Shown: positions 26,562 to 35,659, counted from the stretch's first letter. The stretch is DNA of 64,000 nucleotides from Terasakiella sp033100395 (GCF_033100395.1 NZ_JAWLVJ010000001.1:62001-126000); one strand, 5' to 3'. The notes: a model not told the origin generated them from the sequence alone. Translations and numbers: made by a program.

Positions 26562-26687
26562 ATGTTTATGGCGTTGAACATCATGTCTAAGACCAAGACA
26601 ACTGCAAAGTCTTTTGCAGGTGATGTTGCATGCGTAACTCTCACCGGCTCCAAGACAACCACAAAAACGACGAAAACCACGGCGTAG
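26562..26687 (+). CDS. Thr/Lys-rich leader peptide upstream of asd
   Basis: A 41-codon ORF from ATG at 26562 to TAG at 26685-26687. It contains twelve threonine and six lysine codons, with the run KTTTKTTKTTA just before the stop. GGAG lies 14 bases before the first ATG; internal ATGs at 26568 and 26583 are alternative starts. Asd sits on the shared branch to lysine, threonine, methionine and isoleucine, so a ribosome stalled at these codons would report charged tRNA-Thr and tRNA-Lys levels. The stem structures that follow fit this reading. The peptide itself probably has no other function. It occupies part of the 336-base gap between the CDF gene and asd. Confidence 0.8.
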   Translation: MFMALNIMSKTKTTAKSFAGDVACVTLTGSKTTTKTTKTTA

Positions 26688-26757
26688 CTGCGGGGAACCT
26701 GAAGACGGATCGTATATTCGAAAAAGGCCTCGCGGGAAATCGCTCAGGGCCTTTTTT
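26688..26757 (+). promoter_or_regulatory. Attenuator: competing antiterminator and terminator stems before asd
   Basis: The terminator stem pairs AAAAAGGCC (26721-26729) with GGCCTTTTT (26748-26756) and ends in six T. A competing stem pairs CTGCGGGG (26688-26695) with CCTCGCGG (26728-26735) as eight pairs, two of them G-U, and would occupy the CC of the terminator's left arm. The left half of the competing stem begins one base after the leader stop codon. A ribosome at the stop would hide it and allow termination; a ribosome stalled at the Thr/Lys codons would leave it free. Read by eye, not folded by program. Confidence 0.75.
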
Positions 26758-26834
26758 CGTATGTGCGTTTTAAAATCGAGGAAAAGGGCTTTAAGGGAAC
26801 AACCGAAGGCCACTGATTAAAAAGGAAGAAGTAA

Positions 26835-27860
26835 ATGGGCTATAAAGTCGCAGTAATGGGTGCCACTGGCAACGTGGGCCGCGAGATGCTGCAAATTTTG
26901 GCGGAACGTAATTTCCCCGCTGATGAAGTTGTGGCGCTGGCGTCACGTCGCTCTGTCGGCCGTGAAATCTCTTATGGTGAAGACGAAGTGCTGAAAGTCG
27001 TGGACCTCGACACATTTGACTTCACAGGCACTGACATCGTGCTGGCGTCCGCAGGCGGTTCCATTTCTGCCAAATACGCCCCACGTGCTGCAGAAGCTGG
27101 TGCGGTTGTCATCGACAACACATCCCACTTCCGCATGGATGAAGATATTCCCCTGATCGTCCCGGAAGTAAACCCGGATGCCATCGGTGAGTACACAAAG
27201 CGCAACATCATCGCCAACCCGAACTGCTCAACCATCCAGATGATGGTGGCCCTGAAGCCTCTGCATGAAGAATTCGGTATTGAGCGTGTGATCGTTTCAA
27301 CTTACCAATCCGTTTCCGGCGGCGGTAAAGAAGCGATGGATGAACTGTTTGAACAGACCAAAGGCATTTACATGAATGCACCGGCCTCTGAAAAACAGAA
27401 AGTCTTCACAAAACAGATCGCTTTCAATTGTATCCCGCACATTGATGTGTTCATGGATGACGGCGCGACCAAAGAAGAGTGGAAGATGAAAGTCGAGACT
27501 GCAAAAATCCTCAATCCAAACATCAAAGTCCACGCCAACTGCTGTCGTGTGCCTGCCTTCGTTGGTCACGCGGAATATATCAACATCGAAACCACCAAGC
27601 CGATTGACGAAGCGCGCGCGCGCGAAGTCATGGCTGCGCAAGATGGTCTCGTGGTTGTTGATCACCGCGCGGACGAAGGCTATGTGACTCAGGTTGAATG
27701 TGCAGGCGAAGATGCAACATACGTCTCACGTATCCGCAAGGACGACACTGTGGACAACGGCCTGTCTTTCTGGTGTGTCTCAGACAACCTGCGCAAAGGC
27801 GCGGCTCTGAATACTGTCCAGATCGCCGAAGCTCTGGTGCGTGATCACCTGAAAAAATAA
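26835..27860 (+). CDS. asd: Aspartate-semialdehyde dehydrogenase
   Basis: 341 residues of Asd, which reduces aspartyl phosphate to aspartate semialdehyde with NADPH on the route to Lys, Thr, Met and diaminopimelate. The N-terminal nucleotide loop is VMGATGNVGREML. The catalytic cysteine is in NPNCSTIQ (near residue 132). Other conserved parts are STYQSVSGGG and RVPAFVGHAE. The start follows GGAAGAAG at good spacing. It is controlled by the leader and attenuator described upstream. A strong terminator follows at 27888. The GC and codon character match the core genome. Confidence 0.96.
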   Translation: MGYKVAVMGATGNVGREMLQILAERNFPADEVVALASRRSVGREISYGEDEVLKVVDLDTFDFTGTDIVLASAGGSISAKYAPRAAEAGAVVIDNTSHFRMDEDIPLIVPEVNPDAIGEYTKRNIIANPNCSTIQMMVALKPLHEEFGIERVIVSTYQSVSGGGKEAMDELFEQTKGIYMNAPASEKQKVFTKQIAFNCIPHIDVFMDDGATKEEWKMKVETAKILNPNIKVHANCCRVPAFVGHAEYINIETTKPIDEARAREVMAAQDGLVVVDHRADEGYVTQVECAGEDATYVSRIRKDDTVDNGLSFWCVSDNLRKGAALNTVQIAEALVRDHLKK

Positions 27861-27887
27861 GAAGCTGACGGCTTTTTAGAAGAAACG

Positions 27888-27923
27888 AAAAACCGCGATG
27901 TGGGCAACTGCGTCGCGGTTTTT
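27888..27923. terminator. Bidirectional intrinsic terminator between asd and lysR
   Basis: Perfect arms AAAAACCGCGA (27888-27898) and TCGCGGTTTTT (27913-27923) with a 14-base loop. Because each arm carries its own A or T run, the hairpin can stop both asd transcription and the convergent LysR-family gene that ends at 27932. Confidence 0.9.
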
Positions 27924-27931
27924 GTACCTGA

Positions 27932-28813
27932 TCAAAACACCTCACGAATAAACTTCAAAAACTCCTTCACCTTGCGCCCGTTTCGACCATTCGGCGGATA
28001 GAGGAACCAGATGGGGGCTTTGGTTTCGATCAGGCTGTTGGGCATGACTTCAATCAGATCACCACAATCAAGTTCTTTCTGGATGGCGAGGCGGGATTTG
28101 ACGGCGAGGCCCAGACCGTTCAATGCCCCTTCGGTCAGGACGTCTGATCCGACCACAGAGATGGAGGAGGCAGAATTCACCCTGATCTGACATTTTCGCC
28201 CGTCCGCATTCTGTAGATCAAAACTGCTTTGCCACGGCAAATACACCCAGGGCAGTTTTTCCAGATCATTCAAGCAAGTCGGCACCTTGAAACGGTCAAA
28301 CAATTTGGGGGAGGCGCAGATGATGCGTTCGTTGTCCGCCAGTTTCTGCGCAATCAGGGCGCTGTCTTCCAACGCACCGATGCGGATGCCGCAATCCTGG
28401 CCTTCTTCCACCAGCGACACCAGACGATCAACGGTCAGAAAATCTATGGCGAGTTTGGGATGCATCGCCTGAAATTTGGGGAGGTGCGGCATGATGAAAC
28501 GGGACAGCACCCAGGGCGACACCGTAACGCGCAAATGGCCCTGCAACGGCGCATCCCCGCCACCAATATCAATTTCGGCCTGATAAAGGTCATCCAGAAT
28601 CCCTTCAACCCGTTCCAGAAACAACAGACCTTCATCCGTCAAAGTCATGTTGCGATTATCACGATGAAACAGCAGAACGTTCAACGCCTGTTCCAGTTTA
28701 CTCAGGCGGTAACTGGCCGTGGCAATGGATATCCCCAGTTCCCCGGCGGCTTTGGAAACACTGTTTCGCTTGGCGACAGCGACGAAGGTTTCAAGATCTG
28801 TGATGGCATACAT
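27932..28813 (-). CDS. LysR-family transcriptional regulator
   Basis: 293 residues. The N-terminal winged helix (FVAVAKRNSVSKAAGELGISIATASYRLSKLE) is typical of LysR proteins, and a ligand-binding PBP-like domain follows from about residue 92. It contains the usual PHLPKFQAMHP and DCGIRIGAL blocks. The gene is divergent from yghU-like and GST genes. The 99-base gap contains three TTCAAA elements (28822, 28835, 28864) in AT-rich DNA, so these disulfide/GST genes are the likely targets. The inducer is unknown. Confidence 0.88.
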   Translation of the reverse strand: MYAITDLETFVAVAKRNSVSKAAGELGISIATASYRLSKLEQALNVLLFHRDNRNMTLTDEGLLFLERVEGILDDLYQAEIDIGGGDAPLQGHLRVTVSPWVLSRFIMPHLPKFQAMHPKLAIDFLTVDRLVSLVEEGQDCGIRIGALEDSALIAQKLADNERIICASPKLFDRFKVPTCLNDLEKLPWVYLPWQSSFDLQNADGRKCQIRVNSASSISVVGSDVLTEGALNGLGLAVKSRLAIQKELDCGDLIEVMPNSLIETKAPIWFLYPPNGRNGRKVKEFLKFIREVF

Positions 28814-28912
28814 TCGAATTTTTCAAACATAATTTTCAAAAATGCGGCATTTATTTAAAAATATTCAAAATGTAAGCTTTCGACAAATGAAAATTCAGTT
28901 GAGAGCAAACCC

Positions 28913-29758
28913 ATGACACAACAAGACACTTATATCCCGCCCAAGGTCTGGCATTGGGACAGTGAAAACGGCGGGGCCTGGGCCAAGGTCAACCGCCCGA
29001 TTTCCGGAGCAACCTATGAAGCCGACTTGCCCAAAGGTAAACACCCCTTACAGCTTTATTCTTATGGCACACCCAACGGGCAGAAAGTTGCGATCATGCT
29101 GGAAGAACTGCTGGAAGCAGGCGTAACCGAGGCTGATTATGACGCCTTCTTCATCGACATCACCGAAGGTGAGCAATTTTCCAGCGGATTTGTAGACTTG
29201 AACCCCAATTCCAAAATCCCCGCTCTTTTTGATGCAGAAAAAAACATCCGGGTGTTTGAGACCAGCTCTATCCTTTTGTATCTCGCAGAAAAATATGATC
29301 AGTTCCTGCCCCATGACCTATCTGAGCGCACAGAAGTGTTGAATTGGCTGTTCTGGTCCCACGGAACCGCACCATTTCTGGGCGGCGGCTTCGGACATTT
29401 CTATCACTATGCGCCTGCCAAGTACGAATATGCCATCAACCGATATGCGATGGAGGCCAAACGTCAACTGCACGTGTTGGACAAACAGCTGGCGGATAAA
29501 GAGTTTATCACGGGCGACAGCTACACCATCGCCGATATCGCCATCTGGGCCTGGTACGGCAATCTGGTACGCGGTGCGCTTTATAACGCGGCTGAATTCT
29601 TGCAAGTACAAGACTATCAACATGTTGTTCGCTGGGCAGAACAGGTCTGGCAGCGCCCGGCCGTACAACGTGGCCGCCGGGTCAATCGCGTCTGGGGCGA
29701 CCCTGCTGAGCAATTGCGCGAACGCCACGATGCATCCGACTTTACTCCCAATTCTTAA
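28913..29758 (+). CDS. yghU: Glutathione-dependent disulfide-bond oxidoreductase, YghU-like
   Basis: 281 residues of the Nu-class GST type, which use two glutathione molecules to reduce organic hydroperoxides and disulfides. An extended N-terminus (PPKVWHW) precedes the thioredoxin fold. Glutathione-binding blocks are SYGTPNGQKV, NPNSKIPALFD and FETSSILLYLAEKY. The sequence and length match YghU more than ordinary GSTs. It is followed after 20 bases by a second GST, and both are probably controlled by the divergent LysR regulator. It is cytoplasmic. Confidence 0.9.
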   Translation: MTQQDTYIPPKVWHWDSENGGAWAKVNRPISGATYEADLPKGKHPLQLYSYGTPNGQKVAIMLEELLEAGVTEADYDAFFIDITEGEQFSSGFVDLNPNSKIPALFDAEKNIRVFETSSILLYLAEKYDQFLPHDLSERTEVLNWLFWSHGTAPFLGGGFGHFYHYAPAKYEYAINRYAMEAKRQLHVLDKQLADKEFITGDSYTIADIAIWAWYGNLVRGALYNAAEFLQVQDYQHVVRWAEQVWQRPAVQRGRRVNRVWGDPAEQLRERHDASDFTPNS

Positions 29759-29778
29759 AACCTGAAGGTATCCCCCCT

Positions 29779-30453
29779 ATGTTGACTTTCTACTATCACC
29801 CGACCCCAAACCCCAACAAGATCGCCCTGTTCCTGGAAGAAAGCGGACTGGACTATGAACTGGTGCCCGTTGACACCATGAAAGGCGAACAACACACCGC
29901 TGAATTTCGCGCCATCAACCCCAACGGCAAGCTGCCTGCCATTGATGATGACGGGGTGATTGTGTTCGATTCCACCGCCATCCTGATGTATCTCGCACAA
30001 AAAACTGGCAAGTTTCTGGTCAAGGAAGAAGACCATCCCCAGCTTCTGTCCTGGTTGATGTTTATCGCGACAGGCCTTGGCCCCTATTCCGGCCAGTCCG
30101 TGCATTTTCACCACGCAGCGCCCGAAAAGATCGACTATGCCCGCAACCGTTATATGCGCGAGGCTGAACGTCACTATGAAGTGTTGGACAAGCACCTTGA
30201 AGGGCGTAACTTCATCGTCGGGGACAGTTATAGCATTGCTGATATTTCCGCCTGGGGCTGGATTGATAAAAACGTACCCGTTCTGGGTCAGGGCCGTCTG
30301 GGCGAATTCCCGAATCTGGAAAAATGGTACAACGCCATCAACAAACGCGACGCCGTCGCACGGGTCCGCACCGTTGGGAAAGATATTAACTTTAAAACAG
30401 AACCGGACGAGGCATCACGCCGTGCCCTGTTCCCATCGAACTACCCGAAATAA
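29779..30453 (+). CDS. Glutathione S-transferase family protein, YfcG-like
   Basis: 224 residues with the GST thioredoxin fold (YYHPTPNPNKIALFLEESG). The conserved cis-proline segment NPNGKLPAIDDDG and DSTAILMYLAQKTG follow, and then a helical domain with the GDSYSIADISAWGW capping motif. There is no N-terminal active cysteine, and the TPNPNK loop is the Nu-class/YfcG type, which suggests disulfide reductase or peroxidase activity with glutathione. It is likely co-transcribed with the preceding yghU-like gene. A GC-rich hairpin terminator follows. Confidence 0.88.
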   Translation: MLTFYYHPTPNPNKIALFLEESGLDYELVPVDTMKGEQHTAEFRAINPNGKLPAIDDDGVIVFDSTAILMYLAQKTGKFLVKEEDHPQLLSWLMFIATGLGPYSGQSVHFHHAAPEKIDYARNRYMREAERHYEVLDKHLEGRNFIVGDSYSIADISAWGWIDKNVPVLGQGRLGEFPNLEKWYNAINKRDAVARVRTVGKDINFKTEPDEASRRALFPSNYPK

Positions 30454-30470
30454 CAGGATCTTCAACCGCA

Positions 30471-30513
30471 GGGGGGTATGTTACAAAACCGCGATATCCC
30501 CCCTTTCCTTTTA
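30471..30513 (+). terminator. Intrinsic terminator after the GST pair
   Basis: Six-G and six-C arms (30471-30476 and 30498-30503) with a weak extension GGGGGGTAT/ATATCCCCCC and a following T-rich TTTCCTTTT. Eighteen bases separate it from the GST stop, so it fits as the end of the yghU-GST transcript. Confidence 0.75.
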
Positions 30514-30624
30514 CTTATCAAAAAGATGCCAACAATAAATACAATACAAGATTAAATTGCATAAAATGCAAGCAAACCTATAGATTGTTTACAAAAATCT
30601 AAATACAAGCTATCCTCACGCCCC

Positions 30625-31341
30625 ATGATGATTATAAAGCTTGATAAAATGGTACTACGTCTCTTATGTGTCCTTGTTCTGCTGATGACATCGCAAGCAC
30701 AAGCACAAGAATATGATTTCGATCTGATTATCCCGCTTAACCCGGAAAATTTCGGGGATAGTACAGAACAGCTGGAAGGTCCGACCGGACAGGTAATTGC
30801 CAAGGTTCTCCGACATAGCGAGCCGCCCATCAGTTATCGTTATTCGAGCCCGACCCATGGCTATGGTGCTTTTTTCAAAGGTAAATATGCTTGCGTAACC
30901 CCCGATGCGGCTGTCTATCATGACCCGGAAAAAGGTTATATCGAATCTCTTCCCATCCATGATACACATTGGGTTGCTGTTTATCATAAAGACACGCCGA
31001 AAATTCTGCAGAAAAATGACCTTTTGGGTAAAACTGTTGGCCTGATCTATCGTCAACACACCATGGGCGATGTCATCCCGCAAGTCGGTGCAAAGTATGA
31101 ATTTCAACCAGACATCAAGATCAACCTGAAAAAACTGGTGCGCAAACGCATGGATGCGTTGGTTGTGCCACTGCTTGGCCTGGACACTGCTTTAGCCACA
31201 GACCCAAGTTTCAGCCAACTGAGCTATACCTCGACCCCGCCACTGGCTACAATCCCGGATCGGATCATGTGTCACGATACAAAACGTGGCCGTGAAGTGA
31301 TTGAAATCGTCAATAAGGTTATCCCAAAAGTAACAAAATAA
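30625..31341 (+). CDS. Periplasmic solute-binding-like protein
   Basis: 238 residues with a signal peptide (LLCVLVLLMTSQAQAQ) and a mature domain in the two-lobed binding-protein style. The blocks are GPTGQVIAKVL, DLLGKTVGLIYRQH and RMDALVVPLLGLD. Two cysteines (YACV and IMCH) may pair. The match to SBP_bac_3 is loose, and no transport genes adjoin it. Two adjacent ATGs (30625, 30628) and a third at 30649 are possible starts; all leave a signal peptide. It precedes the cyclic-nucleotide-binding protein gene by 93 bases, so it may belong to that signalling locus. Confidence 0.65.
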   Translation: MMIIKLDKMVLRLLCVLVLLMTSQAQAQEYDFDLIIPLNPENFGDSTEQLEGPTGQVIAKVLRHSEPPISYRYSSPTHGYGAFFKGKYACVTPDAAVYHDPEKGYIESLPIHDTHWVAVYHKDTPKILQKNDLLGKTVGLIYRQHTMGDVIPQVGAKYEFQPDIKINLKKLVRKRMDALVVPLLGLDTALATDPSFSQLSYTSTPPLATIPDRIMCHDTKRGREVIEIVNKVIPKVTK

Positions 31342-31434
31342 AGGCACTGGACAGTCTTTTGCCATCAATGACTTGTCAGTCTACATAACTCATGAGATGC
31401 TTGCCCAAATCCAAATGGCGCGAGATTAAAAGTT

Positions 31435-33354
31435 ATGGCGAAATCAGAATTTACCACCTACACCTATGAAGTATCCACCTGTTCCAGAACAGGCCAGTGG
31501 GTTCTGGATACAATCTTTTCTGTCAAATGGCGCGCCATTGAACATGCCGAAAGTCTGGTAAACCAAAATAAATTCAGCGCGGTTCGCGTCACTTCTGAAA
31601 GCAGCGACCCTTCCGGTCGCACCAACGTTATTTTTGAACAAAAAACAGGCGTGCAAGCCAAAAATGAACTGTCCATTTCCCGCGTGGATGAAGCCCCGCC
31701 CTGTTCAGACATTCTGGATTATTACCAATTCCCGGCGCGCAAAACAGTTGGACGGTTGCTGAGACATTTTCTGAACACCCGCTCTATTTCTGCCCTGGAA
31801 CTTCTGTTTGATTATGGCAATCTTCTATCCATTGAACGTCACGACACATTATTAATGCGCGCAACCCAACGCATTACGACCCTGCAGACACAAGGCAAAC
31901 CAGACCTTGATTCTGCCGAGATTAACAACAGCCATCATGATGCCTTTGACCTGGTCATTCGCAAAGCCAAAATCCTGGATATGGACCGACGCCATTATCA
32001 GCTGCTGAAAGACAAAGGCGTCAAAGCCCTGCTGGATGATCTGGAAGATAAGAAACATTCAACCGACCCGCAAATCGCGCTTTACCACACTCTGTCCGTC
32101 GTGCTGAATGATGCAGCCGATTACAATAAAAAGCTTTTCGCCATACTGGAGCTACGTAAACAGGATGCCCCGGACAGCTTCCACCAGGTCCTGGATGAAG
32201 TCATCGCTGAATTGATGGACAACAGCGAAGTCATTGCCTCTATCTTGAAGATCAAACCCGAAGTCGGCCTGATTTGTGAATTCCTCATCAAACTCTGCAT
32301 GGGGGAGGCCGAAGTTGATAAAAAATCCGATCCCTGCATTGAAATTCTGAATGAAGCCATGCTTGAAGACAGCCTGCCCATCACCAAAGAACTGTTGATG
32401 GATAAGGTGCGCGGTCAGCTGCGCAATATTTCGCCTTTGATGAAAAGTTCCGGCGAAGAAAACCGGGAATGTTTTGTGCGCATCGTACGATCGCTCAAAG
32501 AAAGAACCGGTTTTGTTGGCGGCCCGGACATGAGTGCAGCCATTACCTTACGTGCCAAAATCACCCTTAAATCCGGCCCCGATGATCTGGATATGGCGGA
32601 AAGTATCGAAAGCATCCTGGGCCTTGTCCCCGACCCGGCCATCCGCTTGGGCTACCTTCTGGATTTAAGCCAGTCTGATCTTAAGAAGAAATATGGCAAA
32701 AACTTAAATGCTGCTTTGGTTCGGGCAAACAAGAAGGTCCAATCTATCTCTTCACTAATCCCGGACTTGACCAAACCGAGTGATTCTTTCTGCGTTCTAA
32801 GCGGCATCATGTTCCGCCTGAATAACGGAAATTTCGAGCCAGAACTGAAATCCAGTCTGGAAAAAAAAGTCATTGAATATCTGAAAATGCTGGAGAATTC
32901 GATCGAAAGCGGTGAGCCCATCATTGATGAAAAACAGCCGGTCCTTGAAGACCCAAAACCTGCCAAAGACAAAAAGCCGTCCGCCAAAAATGAACAAGCA
33001 AATAAACTGACCAAAAACATTACGGTCAAGGCGGGTGATGTGATTTTCAAAGAAGGCGATAAAGCGGACAGCGCCTATATCGTCAAAAAAGGCTCCGTTG
33101 AAATTTCTAAAACCAAAAATGGATCAAAGGTCACGCTCATTACTTTGGGCACCAACCAAATCTTCGGTGAACTGGCCCTTTTGGAAGATAAACCGCGCAG
33201 TGCAACCGCCATTGCCGTCAGCAACTGCTTACTGACACGGGTCACCAAAAAGGCCTTGGACAGCCAGATGGAAGGCTTGAACGGCTTTGTCAAATACTGG
33301 CTGATGCACTTAAGCGACCGCGTACTGGACCTGTCTGAACGGATCGAAAAGTAA
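31435..33354 (+). CDS. Large protein with C-terminal cyclic-nucleotide-binding domain
   Basis: 639 residues, soluble. Residues 1-100 form a small alpha/beta region, about 100-470 is helical with no known motif, and a Lys/Pro-rich linker lies near 500-530. The last 110 residues are a cNMP-binding domain with the phosphate-binding cassette FGELALLEDKPRSATA, including the diagnostic E, R, S and A. The R strongly suggests binding of cAMP or cGMP. There is no DNA-binding helix-turn-helix, so output is through the helical part or partner contact. It converges on a class III cyclase with six bases between stops. I do not recognise the N-terminal region. Confidence 0.8.
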   Translation: MAKSEFTTYTYEVSTCSRTGQWVLDTIFSVKWRAIEHAESLVNQNKFSAVRVTSESSDPSGRTNVIFEQKTGVQAKNELSISRVDEAPPCSDILDYYQFPARKTVGRLLRHFLNTRSISALELLFDYGNLLSIERHDTLLMRATQRITTLQTQGKPDLDSAEINNSHHDAFDLVIRKAKILDMDRRHYQLLKDKGVKALLDDLEDKKHSTDPQIALYHTLSVVLNDAADYNKKLFAILELRKQDAPDSFHQVLDEVIAELMDNSEVIASILKIKPEVGLICEFLIKLCMGEAEVDKKSDPCIEILNEAMLEDSLPITKELLMDKVRGQLRNISPLMKSSGEENRECFVRIVRSLKERTGFVGGPDMSAAITLRAKITLKSGPDDLDMAESIESILGLVPDPAIRLGYLLDLSQSDLKKKYGKNLNAALVRANKKVQSISSLIPDLTKPSDSFCVLSGIMFRLNNGNFEPELKSSLEKKVIEYLKMLENSIESGEPIIDEKQPVLEDPKPAKDKKPSAKNEQANKLTKNITVKAGDVIFKEGDKADSAYIVKKGSVEISKTKNGSKVTLITLGTNQIFGELALLEDKPRSATAIAVSNCLLTRVTKKALDSQMEGLNGFVKYWLMHLSDRVLDLSERIEK

Positions 33355-33360
33355 ATAAGC

Positions 33361-35034
33361 TTATTTGGTCAGAAAGTCCCAGACGCAGTCCCAATCAGCA
33401 CCGGGTGGCTGTTGTTTCAAATGATCAATGCGACCTTTAAAAATAGCAGGAACCGGGTCTGCAGGATCTTGGATTTCACAGGCCTCAAACGCCTTGATAG
33501 CACCGTCCCAATCCTGTGCCCGATAAGCCCTTAAGGCCGTATCAAACAGGGTTGTCTCCTGTTCATCTGCAAACAATTCATAAATCCGGGTCGGCTCGGT
33601 CTTTCCTTTTACCCGGATGAGATCAAGTTCACGCACATGGATGGTTTCACCTGCCAATTCACGTGTACGTTCAGAAATGATGATGTGGGTGCCGTAGTTT
33701 TTATTAGCCCCTTCAAGGCGGGAGCCCAAATTCACCGGGTCCCCAACCAAAGAATATTTCCGCGACGCCGAGGATCCGATATTTCCGGCAATAACCTCGC
33801 CTGTGGACAGACCTACACGCATATCGATATCCAGACCTTCTGCGCGTTCGCCCAGTTTTTCATGCACATCCTGCACAAACAGCTGGAAATTGTTCCGGGC
33901 ATCCACAGCTGCTTTACAGGCGAGCAAGGCGTGATCATCTTCCCCTGAAAACGGGGGGCCCCAATATGCCATCACCGCATCGCCCATAAAGTCATTCACC
34001 ACCCCATGATTGGCTGAAACCGCATCTGTCATGCGACCCAAAAACAGGTTCAGCATATCCACCAGTTCATCCGGTGACAGCTTTTCAGAGATAGAGGTAT
34101 AGCCCTTCAGGTCAATAAACATGACCGTCATCTCATAGCGTTCCCCACCCAGATTACAAAAATCCGGCTTATCAATGAGCCTGCTGACAATGCGCGGGTC
34201 CATATATTTACCGAACGTATCCTTGATCCGTTCTTTGGTGCGCAACCCATCCACCATATTGTTAAAAGACGCGCTGAGTTTCCCCACTTCATCATGGGTC
34301 GTAATGGGTACTGCGATATCCAACTGTCCGATTTCCACCTGTTCATTAGCAGCCACAAGACGGCGGATATTTTTGACCAGCACAATGGTGATCATACTGG
34401 CAATCCCAAGCCCCAAAACAGAGGCAATCACGGTCATAACAGAATGGAAAACCAGCAACTTATATTCTTCTTCATCCGCGTTAGAAACCGAGGTTTCAGC
34501 CACATTTTCCACATGGACCCGAAGGGCAGAAATTTCCTTGTCAATCGCGGCCTGCTGTTTGTTGAGTTCCGGCAGAAGATCAATAAACTGCGCCATATCC
34601 CCACGGTCATGCAACTCCAGCAGTTGAATACTATGCACTTCAAACTGGCGATATTCCTTTTCGACATCCAGCAGGGTCTTTTTCAGATTGTCGAAGGTCT
34701 CATCAGGGTGATCGGCAAGGGCATCATTTTCAATAATATGATTGGCGCGATCAAAATTTCTCTCAATTCGGTCTTTCAAACCTTCCAGGCGCTGAATAGA
34801 TTTTTCCGTATCATGGGGCAGAACAAAAAGTTGCTGCAGCAGAATTCCCTGTTCCAGAATACTGACGTTGATCTGGCCAATGGTGTCACTGAGCGGCAAT
34901 TGTTTTTTCGCCACCAAATTCAGCTCATTACTGATATTTGAGGTGATGCGAAGGGAAAAAACGGACACAATCGCCATTAAAATCAATACAACGACAGCGA
35001 CTGCAAAAATTTTATGCCCGATGTTGAGTTTCAC
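33361..35034 (-). CDS. Membrane class III adenylate/guanylate cyclase with HAMP
   Basis: 557 residues. A membrane helix at about 8-28, an all-helical periplasmic sensor of the four-helix-bundle type (about 29-190), a second helix near 195-215, a HAMP domain, then the cyclase homology domain. The domain includes VMFIDLKGYTSISE and GDAVMAYWG (both metal-binding aspartates) and SLVGDPVNLGSRLE (the asparagine and arginine of the transition state). A short C-terminal helical region follows. All catalytic residues that I can check are present. It is flanked on both sides by genes with cNMP-binding domains, making a local cyclic-nucleotide circuit likely. Substrate choice between ATP and GTP is unproven. 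Confidence 0.9.
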   Translation of the reverse strand: MKLNIGHKIFAVAVVVLILMAIVSVFSLRITSNISNELNLVAKKQLPLSDTIGQINVSILEQGILLQQLFVLPHDTEKSIQRLEGLKDRIERNFDRANHIIENDALADHPDETFDNLKKTLLDVEKEYRQFEVHSIQLLELHDRGDMAQFIDLLPELNKQQAAIDKEISALRVHVENVAETSVSNADEEEYKLLVFHSVMTVIASVLGLGIASMITIVLVKNIRRLVAANEQVEIGQLDIAVPITTHDEVGKLSASFNNMVDGLRTKERIKDTFGKYMDPRIVSRLIDKPDFCNLGGERYEMTVMFIDLKGYTSISEKLSPDELVDMLNLFLGRMTDAVSANHGVVNDFMGDAVMAYWGPPFSGEDDHALLACKAAVDARNNFQLFVQDVHEKLGERAEGLDIDMRVGLSTGEVIAGNIGSSASRKYSLVGDPVNLGSRLEGANKNYGTHIIISERTRELAGETIHVRELDLIRVKGKTEPTRIYELFADEQETTLFDTALRAYRAQDWDGAIKAFEACEIQDPADPVPAIFKGRIDHLKQQPPGADWDCVWDFLTK

Positions 35035-35134
35035 GCCTTGCTCCTCAGCCAGATATTTTTATTTTGCACCTTCGCATATTTAAACATAATTATTATACTT
35101 ACGAATAGAGGGATTATTTGCCAAGGACACCAAA

Positions 35135-35659
35135 ATGAAAGATTATTCGCGACGTACCTACAAAGAAGGTGAAATTATTTTCTCCCAGAACCAACGTGCG
35201 GGTGAAGCCTATCTCATCACCTCGGGCAAGGTTCGCCTGGAAGTCGATAAAAATGGTGAGATCAAGGAAATCGACACCATTGGCAAAGGTGCCATGTTTG
35301 GCGAGATGGGCGTAATCTCTGATTCCAACCGCATGGCCGCTGCTGTTGCTGTCAGTGACACGAACGTTTTGACGTGCAGCCGCAAAGAATTCCACGACCG
35401 TCTCAGCCAACTATCAAAAGACAGACGCGATGCGGTCCAGTTCCTGATCCTTTATGCACAGGAACTCTTGCCGTTTGAACTGATGGAAAACCGCCCCGAT
35501 GGCGATAAAGATATCGAACGTGACAAAATCGCCTATTATCTCATCAAAAAAGCTGATGATGTGGAAGACTTGGATGTATTCCTGAAGGGGCTTTACAAAG
35601 TCCTGATCAACTACGCTGAACGCCGCATCCCGCCTGATTTCACTCCGGAAGAAGCGTAA
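35135..35659 (+). CDS. Small cyclic-nucleotide-binding protein without HTH
   Basis: 174 residues. The first about 120 are a Crp-type beta-roll with GEIIFSQNQRAGEAYLITSG and the cassette FGEMGVISDSNRMAAA, which keeps E and R but has MA in place of the usual SA. The remaining residues are helical and highly charged, with no helix-turn-helix, so this is an effector or binding protein rather than a transcription factor. It is divergent from the cyclase gene across a 100-base AT-rich gap that must contain both promoters. A likely cAMP/cGMP receptor. Confidence 0.85.
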   Translation: MKDYSRRTYKEGEIIFSQNQRAGEAYLITSGKVRLEVDKNGEIKEIDTIGKGAMFGEMGVISDSNRMAAAVAVSDTNVLTCSRKEFHDRLSQLSKDRRDAVQFLILYAQELLPFELMENRPDGDKDIERDKIAYYLIKKADDVEDLDVFLKGLYKVLINYAERRIPPDFTPEEA

